64,000 nt of DNA from Zizania palustris (lineage: Eukaryota > Streptophyta > Magnoliopsida > Poales > Poaceae). Below, piece after piece: positions 9,179 to 19,713 of the stretch. The notes under the pieces were generated by a model that worked only from the letters and a program-made list of their open reading frames with translations, ran no database searches and was not told the origin of the DNA. Position 1 is the stretch's first letter; the number at the start of each line of letters is the position of its first letter. The DNA is taken from contig JAAALK010000284.1 in the NCBI GenBank assembly GCA_019279435.1, positions 65,218,773 through 65,282,772 of the forward strand. Direction: 5' to 3'. A program made the position numbers and the translations under genes.

Positions 9179-11932
9179 ATGACGTCTTCTGGTAAAATCT
9201 CATCCCTAGAAGCTTTTGGCTACACTTATTGGAAGACTCGCATGCGAGCATACCTTATGAGCCAGAGCTCGGACATATGGGAGATTTGTGTTCATCCTAA
9301 TTTCACCATAACGACTATTGCTGCGGATACTGCTGAAAATGTAATTACCCAGCATCAAAATAACAGTAAGGCGGTGAATATTTTATTTTCTAGTCTAGGT
9401 TCTAGTGAGTTTGAGCGTGTTAGCCATCTCGCCACTGCTCGAGAGATATGGGCTACCCTCCAGGCACACCATGAGGGGACAACTCAGGTTAAGGCTAGAC
9501 TATATCAGACCTACCGGCGTGAGTATGAAAATTTCTCACAAAAGCCGGGTGAGACTGTTGAGGCTTTGTTTGGTCGCTTTCAATCGATCATTAACAAGCT
9601 ACGCGTTAACAAGGCCGATGGTGATCAGCTGGTCTCAGATCATGAACAGGCGCTTAAGGTACTTCATACTCTAGATCCTAAGATCTGGGAGATCAAGGTT
9701 TCTTCTATTGTTGAGAGCGCGTCCTATGATACCTTGACCGTCGCAGAGCTTTTTAGTAAGCTCAAGGCCTCAGAGGTCGATATTCAGTTGAGATCAAATC
9801 TCACTGATTCTGGATCCAAGACTCTGGCGCTTGCGACACCGTCTGCTGATCCTAATGCCATGAGTTGTACTGCTTTTTCCTTGATGTCTATCTCTGAGGA
9901 ACAACTTGATACTCTAGGAGATGATGATTTGTGCTTGTTTAACAATCGGGTGCGACGTGTTTATGATAAGCGAATGTTTAAGAGACACGACACAAAATTC
10001 GGGTGCTTTGAGTGTGGTGACCCAGACCATTTCATCGTCGACTGCCCCAAGCAGAAGAATTACAAGAAGGGGACCGACGGCAACTCCTACAACTTCGGCA
10101 AGTATGACAATTCCACTTCCACAAAGGGCAAGCCCAAAACAAGATTCTTTCGAAAGGCTCTGAAGGATTATAGACGTGAGAACAAGAAGAGAGACAAGAC
10201 TTTCTTCGCTGAAATGGAGAAAAGATACGCCAAGAGATCCTCGTCTTCCTCCTCATCTTCAAGTTCAAGTGATGAAGAGATCATGATCAGGAAAGGGAAG
10301 GTCAGGGACAATCCGGCGGGCCTCTGTTTCATGGGCTTCGGGGACAAGCCAAAGAGTTGCTCACGTCATAGTCGAAGATCCCACAAGAGCTTCTGCTCAA
10401 TGGCTCTTGGGGAGAAGAAAGAGAAGGACTCCTCCGACGACTCCGACGACGAAGACGATGAGAAGGCATCTTCCTATGAACAAGAAGTTGTTAATTTACT
10501 AGAACAGAATAGTCAGGAGTTAAAGTATAGAGAGAAACTGCTTAGAAGGGCTAAGAAGAGGATAGATGAGCTTGAAAGTGAGCTTGCCACAGCAAATGGT
10601 AAGCTTGAGAGTTTGTCTTCTTCCCCTTGCTTGGGTGATAGTGGTGAGTGTCCTAACTGTGAGGTGCTGTTGTGTGACCTGACGACTATTAAGTCCAGGT
10701 ACACAGAGAGAGTAGATGAGAGAGATGCATTGGCCACTAAGCTTGAGAGCACTCAGCAGGAGCTAAAAGATGCTCATGCCACTGTCGTCGTACCTTGTGT
10801 AGACTGCCCATCTCATTTAGCTAGTATAGCTGAGCTGAGAGCCAAGAGTGATGAGCAATTGAGCGAGTTAGCTGGAGTGAGAGGTGAGTTGGAGCAGACT
10901 AAGCTAGAGCTTGAGACCTTGTCAGTTCCATCCATTGTTTGTGAGAACTGCCTGTCCATTAGAATGGAGTTGATCAAGCTAAAAGCTGAGAAGTCTGTCG
11001 AAACTGATAAAGAGTGTGAGATCTGTTTGTCTTAGGTGGAGGTGTTAGCTTCTTTGAGAGAGGAGCTAGCTGATGTTCAGAACGAGAATTTTTACCTCCG
11101 TTCAATCCTGAGTTGGATTAGTGCTAGAGAGCCACATCTCGGCATGATGATCCAGCAGTTCAAGAGACAAGATGGTTTTGGGGTAGGGTACACATATACC
11201 AAGGCTGATTTTGAGAGCGCCATTAGCCGTGCAGTGGAGTGGAGTAAGATGACTCCCGAACAGAGATATCCCAAGATTCACTCCACTGAGTCCTTTAAGG
11301 ATAGTCATCCCAAGGATGGAGTGATCCAAGAACAACCTAAAGCTTCACCTAAGAAGCAGATCTGGATTCCTAAGCCTAAAACTCTTCACACTTCTCTTGA
11401 TTCTTTACCTGGACCCTCTCACACCAAAGATGCTACACCCAACACCACCAAGCCTAAGAACCCTAAACCACAACAACATCCCAAGAAGCCTACCTATCAC
11501 TGTGAGTTTTGTCAGAAAGACGGGCATCTTGAGGAGTTTTGCTTCAGGAGGAAGTGGGTTGAGCGAGCAGAGAGAGCTCGAGGTGGGCAGGAGCAGTTCT
11601 ACCAGCAGGGTGGTAGACAGAGAGTCCCTCGACGTAGAGAGAGGCTAGAGGCCAGGCCACATCGTGTAGGTGGTGGTAGTGGAGACGGTTTTTATGATCG
11701 TGCTCCGGAGGGTGGTTTCCGTTCTGGCAGAGTTCCGTATCGTTCGTTATACGGTTTTGGATCTCGCGACCGTGATTTTAGGCAGAACAGAGGACCGCGC
11801 TTTGATCCTCGCTTCAGTCCAAACTCATATGATTCCTTTTGCTTTCCTACATACGCGCAGATGGCTCGACACTGGTTCAACACTTTTACTAAACCTGGCA
11901 TTAGACCGTTTGGTCCCAGTCATTATTATTGA
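9179..11932 (+). pseudogene. Copia-1 gag, one internal stop
   Basis: The frame runs from ATG 9179 to 11932 with one stop (TAG, 11033-11035); Copia-2 has CAG at this place. In order it has a DUF4219/UBN2-like gag N-terminus (FGYTYWKTRMRAYLMSQSSD), a CCHC zinc knuckle (CFECGDPDHFIVDC, 10004-10045), a basic stretch, a serine run and an acidic run, and a long coiled coil with four CxxC pairs (about 10649-11026). After the stop come further coiled coil, a second CCHC knuckle (CEFCQKDGHLEEFC, 11501-11542) and an Arg/Gly-rich tail. An upstream GTG at 9173 is in frame, but ATG 9179 matches Copia-2. Codons after 11890 have no match in Copia-2, and the frame ends next to sequence matching the very end of Copia-2 pol, so pol is missing as a block. 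Confidence 0.88.
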
Positions 11933-11935
11933 TCG

Positions 11936-13322
11936 TGTTTTTGGGAGCTGTGTATCTTTTTTAGGATATTTTGAGTCAGCTTTTCATTGGTATCAGTTTT
12001 TCTTTCTTCTTTATTTTTATTGATTCTTTTTGTGTGTGCGTTCATATCATGCATAATCATTAATCACATTTTGAGCTTGCTTCTGTTATATGATTAATCC
12101 GCTTTACTTTCTCTAGCTAGTATATGTTTTTGATTACCTGTCGATGATCATGTTGTGGTTCAGTTCACATGATGTATCTGATATTTGTCATATGCATGGC
12201 TTTTATGCTTTAAAATTGAAAAATGATCATCATTGCTTCTAGTAACTAGCATGTGTAGACTGAATGCGTTCGCTATCTTTTACATGCCTTGTAGCTAGAT
12301 CCTTACTTAGATGCAGATATGCAACTTGGACATTTATACGCTTTAAATATGAAAAATGTATTATAAAAATGATAAAAATTCAAAGAATTGAAAAATTTAT
12401 GCATTTTTATGATTATTAGAAAAGATCCAGGAGGGTTTGCTTTGTCGCATTGCATTGTTCTGGACTGCTTACCATAGCACTTTGGTATGAACTAGGACGG
12501 TGTAATGTATGCCAAGACCAATGTCTTAAGCTTCTGATGGTTCAGTTCTGGCCTAGGCTTGACTTGGTCGGTTAGCATAAGGTTTGACATGCAAATAACC
12601 CCTGGCAGAAATGAAAAATATAAGGAAAAAGTCTGAATTTTTTTTAAAAAATGACAAGTTTGCTGAAGCATTTTGTTTTGGACAATGCTTATCTTGGTAG
12701 ATATCAGTTAGCTTTTGCATCTCATGTTTTACCTTGCTTGTCAACTAGAAAATGTTGTGATGCTTTTGTTTGCAAAAATCGAAAAATGCGTGCTAATGAC
12801 TATCTTTAGATATCATCTATTGCACTGATCATGTCATGTATCTTAGACAATATATCTTTCGCTATACCTGTTAGATGTTGTAATTGCAGTTAATCATATC
12901 TAAGAAGCATGTTTTTCATACTCCACCTGCACCCCATCTGCATTCATGGCATATTTTGAGGGGGATCTGCATTTCAGGGGGAGTTTGTGTTTATGTCTCT
13001 TTAGATTGCATTTAGTCTCACTTGATGAGTCCAATTGTCAACAAGGGGGAGAAATTTTGGACATATTTTCGGTTTTCTCTGGGATTTATTTCAGGGGGAG
13101 TTTAAATTCTGAGATTTGCACTTGTTTTTGAGGCTTTATTTTTGGTTAACCATTATGACCATTTTTCTTGCTTCTGTTTGGCTTTTGGTCATTAGGGTTA
13201 AACTTTTATTTTCTCTCTTCTTCTATTTTCTTTTGTCTTTGTTTTTCTGTTTCCACATGTTTTTGCAGGATCTGGAGATGAGCTGAAAAGAGTGTTGACA
13301 ATGCACTCATCAAGGGGGAGAT
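11936..13322 (+). other. Copia-1 non-coding region with clustered polypurine tracts
   Basis: No gene is seen. The start (about 11940-11985) matches the end of pol and the sequence after it in Copia-2. Purine tracts with GGGGGAG or GGGGGA cores occur near 12958, 12978, 13044 and 13092, and the terminal one (CAAGGGGGAGAT, 13311-13322) abuts the 3' LTR. Multiple PPTs before the 3' LTR are a published hallmark of Sireviruses. Confidence 0.85.
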
Positions 13323-14951
13323 TGAGAAACCATGTTGAAGAATATGGTTTTGATATTCCAGATGTGATGAGCGATTGTCAACGGAAGTCAATGGAAGGGA
13401 GAGATGAAGACCTGCCGAGTCTAAGGCGCATGTGACTCAGGTACATGGGCAGTGAGCGACGGCCGGGCAGAGGAGCCGCGGAGTCGGGCTGGCCCAATCC
13501 GGGTACATGGCTAGGAGGGGCAGATGATCCACTGGTCTGTTGACTGGGTTTGACTCAAGTACACAGGCGGCGAGCGATTGCCGGGCTGAGGAAGCTTCGG
13601 GGTCGGGTCGGCCCAATCCGGGTACCCGGTGTGAAGACGGTGGACGCTTTGTCAGTTTCGGCGCAAAACTGACAATCTATCATTAATTAGTTTTTAGGAT
13701 ATTAATATTTAGTTTTTAAGTTTAGAATATTTTTATTCGAGTCAGTTAATTTTTCTAAGAATATTTTAGTAATTTTCGGAATTTATTTTAGAGTCAGTTT
13801 ATTTTACCCAAGGGTAAAGTAGTCTTTTCATGTATTAGGATTTGCTTATAAATAGGCCCCTATCCCTTTGGGAATAGATGACTGTTTTGTTTTTCAGATC
13901 AATCTACAATCTACAGTCCAACAAATTTTTCCGTCGCAAGTTTTTCTTTTTGGTCGCCATAGTTCCTTCCTACCGCCGGCGAAACACACAGGCATTGCTT
14001 TCTCTTCTCCGGCGGAATTAAAACAGCACCTCGGGCAGCGTGCAGGTAGGCGGGCCCCACAGCAACAGGGTTTCATTCAACGTGCGGCGGTGTCAGTTTT
14101 TTTTCACGGCAAGGCGTGCTGCGCGGCAGCAGGAGAGCGCAGTCACTCGCACGTGACCGCGTTGGCGTACAGGAAGCGCGTGCACTGTGTGCTGCCAGGA
14201 TCAACAGCGTCTCAATCCAGCGAAATATTTTCTATTGGTCTTTCACAAACTGCAGTAGCAACCGCTGCTTTCTTGTCCAGGTTTCACAGGCACAGCAATC
14301 AGAGACATTTGGCGTAGTGAGCGCGTGGTTGCGTTTGGCGAGAAAACCACGGGCGAAGACACCAGGAAGCAGTCGCATCGGGAGTCAGGTTCGTCAAACG
14401 AAGATAGAAAAATCTGTTAGCTATTGTTTAACGCAAGTTAGTTAATGTTTATCCCTTAATTATTAGTTAGATTAAATTTGTTAGCTATTTAGTAGCTAAT
14501 TTTATCTGCTAGATTTTACTCATGTTAGCATATTTTATTTAAGTGTTTTTAATCGGCTCATATAAAAATAAACCAAAAATTTTATTTGTCATAGTAATAC
14601 TTTTATTCTAGCTTTTACATGTAATATTTTCGATTTATTACTGAATTAATTTTTGACGACCCATGTTTTATTCATTTGATTAATATTTTATTTCTAGACT
14701 GAAATATAAATATTTCGTGTTTTATTTAGGTGGTTTTATTTTATGTGGAAATTTTATTTAGTTTATCTTGAATATCATTTTAATTAGGACACCAGTCATT
14801 ATTAAGCTAGACAACTTTAATATCTGAAAGTTGCTTTGCAAATATTATTTGTCTAGTTAAGTTCATTTGGGTGGTGGGATTAAAATATAGTTTAGCAAGA
14901 AATTTTTAGGCACCCATTCACCCCCCTCTTGTCGCTACTTTCGGTCCTACA
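13323..14951 (+). repeat. Copia-1 3' LTR
   Basis: 1629 bp, the partner of the 5' LTR at 7483-9111. The differences seen by eye are mostly transitions plus a few single-base indels. It is followed by the target duplication CACCG. Confidence 0.93.
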
Positions 14952-16340
14952 CACCGCTAAGGGGTCACCCGGTGGCATCCCTTAGGGGCACCACAAGATC
15001 GCATACTATAGAGCACGACCCTATACTAATGAAGAGTTACATAGATACAACACTATTCGACTGGACAAGTACCAATTGGCCCCAATGATTGGGTGAGCTG
15101 GATCACTGAAGTTATTCAAGACCAATTTCGACTCAAGCCCAAGGACTAGACATGCGTGTATTGGTGGCCGTACCCAGAGTAGTTCGATCAAATGCCACTG
15201 CCAAGCCGATACAAGATTCCCGACTTCACCATGTTCTCGGGTCAAGATTCAGTCTTCATGATTGAGCACATCAGCTGTTTTATCACCCTGTGCGGGGAGG
15301 CATCGGACGATGAAGCACTTAACGTCCAATTCTTCTCGCTATCACTAATGGGATCATCCTTCACTTGGTTTTCATCATTACTGGTGAATTCTGTCAGAGG
15401 TTGGGCAGACCTAGAAAAGAAGTTTCATAAGTATTTCTTTGCCAACTTACATGAGATGAAACACACCGACTTGACTGCAATGAAGCAGAGGATGGATGAG
15501 TCGGAACAAGATTATGCACAAAGGTTCTATGACGTGAGAAGCAGATGCTACATCTTGAACCTCAGCGATGCGCAACTAGCTGAGTTGGCATTCCAGGGAC
15601 TCCTAAACCCGATAAAGGAGAGATTTTCATCACAGGAGTTCGAGAGCCTCTCACACTTGGTACAGAGGGTATCGACACATGAGAGCTGATTCCACGAAGC
15701 AAGAAGGGATAAATATCAAAAGAAGGTTGCATATACTCAGGTGTGCCCTTCAGAGTCCGATGAGGATAGCGATTCCAATGTAGAAGTCGAGCTAGCTGAA
15801 TAGTTTATAAACAAGAAGCAGATCACATGTACTTGGGTGAAAGCGTTTGGTAAGGAGGAGAAATATGATTTTGTCATCAGTAAAGCCGACAGGATATTCG
15901 ACTTATTGCTCAAGGAGAAATAGATCTAGCTGCCACCCAATCATGTGATACCGTCCATCGACGAACTGAAGAAAAAGAAGTATTGCAAATTTCACAATTC
16001 TCCATCACACCACACTAATGAATGCAAGGTGTTTAGACAACAGATTCAGTCGGCTATGGAGCAAGGCCGGATCAAGTTCGACGATGGGAAGAAGTCGATG
16101 AACATCGACGGACATCCTTTCCTGATTAACATGATGCATGCACACCGTGCTAGTGATCGGCACATGGAGATGGACATGCATACCAGCAAGGATCGAGTCT
16201 CGTCATCGAACCTAATTAACAAGTACAAAATAAAGTCATGGGAATATATAGACAATGAAGATGACTTAGATTACTCATGATTCAATCCCCACTGGAATTT
16301 TGAATTCTTCAGGTTTTGCTAGAATGAAGGATTGTGCCCG
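14952..16340 (+). pseudogene. G2 gag, core and zinc-knuckle part, unit X
   Basis: This continues the G2 gag frame after Copia-1. The Gypsy gag core (Retrotrans_gag type) lies at 15192-15689: IPDFTMFSGQDSVFMIEHIS, CGEASDDEAL, SFTWFSSLLVNSVRGWADLE and FHKYFF. A Cys/His motif (CKFHNSPSHHTNEC) follows near 15984-16026, as usual for this lineage. Stops occur at about 15687, 15801 and 15921. It is interrupted by Copia-2 at 16340/16341; in unit Y the same sequence runs on without a break (53091-53105). Confidence 0.85.
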
Positions 16341-18388
16341 TGTAGGACCGAAAGTAGCGACCAGAGGGGGGGGTGAATGGGCGCCTAAAAAATTCTTTCG
16401 AATCAATGGCCTGCTCCCAACACCCAACGCACCTCACAAGACTAGGCAGCAAAATGTAAACAGATCATCGAGGTTTAAAAGTATCTAGCCTATAAACGAC
16501 CTGTTGTCCTAGTCAAAGAAACACCAATACAGTGCTAATAGGCAGATAAGTACATCATTCAAAGCATGGACTGATCAGAGTTCACTATAGCAATTTAAAC
16601 GGAGTACAGATGAAAAGGATGAGAAGTTACTGTTCAAAGTTGTCTCCAGGAAGGTACTTGACGAAGCCTGTTCAGATCAGTTGTGTGAAGCCTCTAGTCC
16701 TATATGTCGAAGGTTGTTCGAAGCCTGTGAAGCGTGCGAAGTACGAGGATGTCGAAGATGGCTTCGGAGATGTCGTGTCGAAGTCTGTACTGCCGAAGAC
16801 TACTCCGTAGCAGTTGTGTCGAGGCTTGCTTCGAAGCTGATATGCGAAGGTGTACACTGCGAAGCTAGCTTCGAAAAACTTGATCGAAGCCTGCAGACGA
16901 AGTATCTTCGCAAGGTGCAAGAAGAACCAGCGAAGTATTCGAACGCAAGAAAACTGAGGACTTCGACTCAACCAGTACTTCACTTGCGGAGTAAAAAGGA
17001 GTTCGAAACTTCGAACAATCAGAGACTCCGAAGACTATCAACGAAGTACCTTCGGAAGCAAGTCTGTAAAGTCTATTCGAAGGACTATTCGGAGAGATCT
17101 TCGAAGCACATTAAAAAACACTGAAGTCTGCAGCGAGGAGATCATGCGGAGGCAGCAAAGTAGTTGTCTATGTATACTTCGAAACTGGTAAAGCAAAGAT
17201 TCAGTGACAAAAAGGCTGCGCAAAATCGGCAATCAAAAATTATAACAATTCGAGGCATCCACTGTGATGCCCACAGATTGATGAGGTCTGTAAAATAAAG
17301 TGTAGCACAGAACGATGCTAGCCTGAGACAAAAGATTCATACGCCATTAATGTCAGAAGTACCGTGCAAGCAAGGAAGAAACCTTACGGGAGAAAACAAA
17401 GACTCATGATGCACTATTCAAGTTGGCCATCCATACACACATCAAGCCTAGACGTATTTGACCGAATCAGAACGATAGAAATAAACTAGAGAATGACAAT
17501 TTCTTCCAGCGCACAAGATACAGAATCCCAGAACTCGGCCAAAAATAACCACAAACTGAGCCAGATAAACATCAAAGACAACGATGGCTCAAGGATCGAG
17601 AAACCAAACGGCCGATTGAAGTATTTTAATATATTCAATCCACAAAAACCAGGAGTTTCGAGATTACCAGGAAACACAAACAAACGCTGGCGGCGGCGGA
17701 AGAATGAACAGGAGAGATAAAGACATCGGAAGGTGAACTCTGATTTTTAGATTAAAATGAGTTAACCCTAACCCTAGGGATTGGGGCCTATTTATAGGCA
17801 GCCCAATAAGAGGGTAAAATGCAGAAATACCCCTGGGGTTTTTTACAGACACTGAAATAAATGGAAAAGACTAAACTGCCCTTAGGATATTTTTACAGAC
17901 TCGACTGACTGACTGTGGGCCTAGGGACACAATAGTAAACTCCTATTTACAGATGACTTATCCGGAAGCTAAGCTTTCGTAGCGACTACGGCTTCTCTTC
18001 TGGACAGTCCGATGCGAGATCAGCGGTCATCAGTTTTGCACCGAAACTGACAAAGCTTCCACCGACTTTGCACCAGGTACCCGGATTGGGCCGGCCCAAC
18101 TCCGCAGCTCTCTCAGCCCGGCAATTGCTCACCGCCCGTGTACCTGAGTCAATCCTGGTCAACAGTCCAGTGGATCCTCTGCTGCTCCTAGCCCATGTAC
18201 CCGGATTAGGCCAGCCCGACTTCACGGCCTCCTCTGCCCGACAGTCGCTCGCTGCCCGTGTACCTGAGTCACACGCGGCCCAGACGCAGCAGGTCTTCTC
18301 TTCTCATTCCAGTCCTCTTTGACTATCGTTGACAATGACTCATCACATCTGGAGCCATGAGGCCCACGCTATTCAGCATGGCTCCTCA
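16341..18388 (-). repeat. Copia-2 3' LTR
   Basis: On the plus strand it runs from TGTAGGACC to GGCTCCTCA, so on the minus strand it starts TGAGGAGCC and ends GGTCCTACA. At 16640-17170 it is packed with CGAAG/CTTCG and TTCGAA boxes. A TATA-like box (reverse of CCTATTTATAGG) is at 17787-17798. It contains the same paired module as Copia-1 (18065-18260). The 147-codon plus-strand frame at 16681-17124 is made of the CGAAG boxes, is duplicated in the other LTR, and is not a gene. Confidence 0.93.
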
Positions 18389-19713
18389 ATCTCCCCCTTG
18401 ATGAGTGCATTGTCAACACTTCTCTTAATCTGCTCTTCAATACCTGCAAGCAACTATGGAAACACGAAAACAAAAACACAAGAAAACAAAGAAGAAGAAA
18501 AATAAGGTAAAAGTTTAACCCTAATGACCAAAAGCCAACCAAAAGCAAGAAATGGTCATTATGGTTAACCAAAACGTAAAAGCTCAAAATGAGTGTGATT
18601 TCAGAACAACAAGGATGTCAACAGAGTAAGAACTCCCCCTTAAACTCTGATCCCAAATTTTCTCCCCCTTGTTGACAAGTGAACTCATCAAGCACTCAAA
18701 AGAGACACAGACTCCCCCTGATATGCAACTCCCCCTCAAAATATGCAGTGAATGCAACTGGGGTGCAGGTGGAGTGTAGAAAGCATGCTTCTCAAATATG
18801 ATTGACTGCAGTTACAACATCTAACAGGTATAGCAAAAGAGATACTGTCTAAGACACATGGCATGATCAGTGCAAGAGATGATATCTAGAGAAAGTCATT
18901 TAGCACGCATTTGTCAATTTTTGCAAATAAAAGCATCACCACATTTTCTGGTAAACAAGCAAGGTAAAGACATGAGATGCTGGAGCTAACTGATATCTAC
19001 CAAGATAAGCTTTGTCCAAAACAAAATGCTTCAGCAAACTTGTTGTTTTTTTTAAGTTTCAGGCTTTTTCATTTTCTTTTCATTTTTGCCAAGGGTTATT
19101 TGCATGTCAAACCTTATGCTAACCGACCAAGTCAAGCCTAGGCCAGAACTGGACCATCAGAAGCTTAAGACATTGGTCTTGGCAAACACTACACTGTCCT
19201 AGTTCATACCAAAGTGCTATGGTAAGCAGTCCAGAACAATGCAATGCGACAAAGCAAACCCACTTGGATCTTTTCAAACCAAGCATAAAAAGGCATGGAA
19301 GTTTCATTCATTTTTGATTTTTATCATTTTTATAGCACATTTTTCATGTTAAAGCATAAAGATGTCCAAGTTGCATATCTGCATCTATGTGATGAACTAG
19401 CTACAAGGCATGTAACAGATAGCAAAAGCACTCAGCCTACACATGCTAGTTACCAGAAGCAATGGTGATCATTTTTCAAGTTTAAAGTGTAAAAGCCATG
19501 CATATGACAGATATCAGACATATCAAGTGAACTGAACCAAAGCATGATCATTGACAAGTAATCAAAAGCATGTACCGGCTAGAATAAGTAAAGCAGTTCA
19601 ATCATATAACAGAAGCAAGCTTAAAAGTGTGATATGTGAATATGTAAGATATGAACACACACAAAAAGACTCAAGAAAAGAGTAAAGAAGAAAGAAAACT
19701 GACGCAAAATATC
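18389..19713 (-). other. Copia-2 non-coding region with clustered polypurine tracts
   Basis: No gene is seen. On the plus strand, pyrimidine runs (CTCCCCC type) at about 18390-18404, 18634, 18660, 18711 and 18730 are the polypurine tracts of the minus-strand element; the first abuts the 3' LTR. The rest is AT-rich and resembles 11940-12950 of Copia-1. Confidence 0.85.

Larger units (their letters stand above)
7483..14951 (+). mobile_element. Copia-1: Sirevirus-type element with gag only
   Basis: This is a complete insertion: LTRs of 1629 bp each (7483-9111, 13323-14951) with TG...CA ends and the 5-bp duplication CACCG (7478-7482, 14952-14956). Unit Y shows the empty site (about 51714-51723). 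The internal region has an iMet-type primer-binding site, a long gag frame and a cluster of polypurine tracts, but no integrase, RT or RNase H. By eye its LTRs differ by about 2-3%, so it is older than Copia-2. LTR and gag are related to Copia-2, so a pol-bearing relative lies close by. Confidence 0.93.

Noticed and set aside
16681..17124. 147-codon plus-strand frame (also 25958-26401) as a possible gene
   Set aside because: It lies wholly in the Copia-2 LTR, antisense to the element, and consists of CGAAG boxes. It is identical in both LTRs because the LTRs are, not through selection.
18389..19713. Envelope-like gene after pol, known in some Sireviruses
   Set aside because: No frame longer than about 70 codons on the element strand outside pol and no signal or membrane segment seen; the same holds for Copia-1 and Copia-3.
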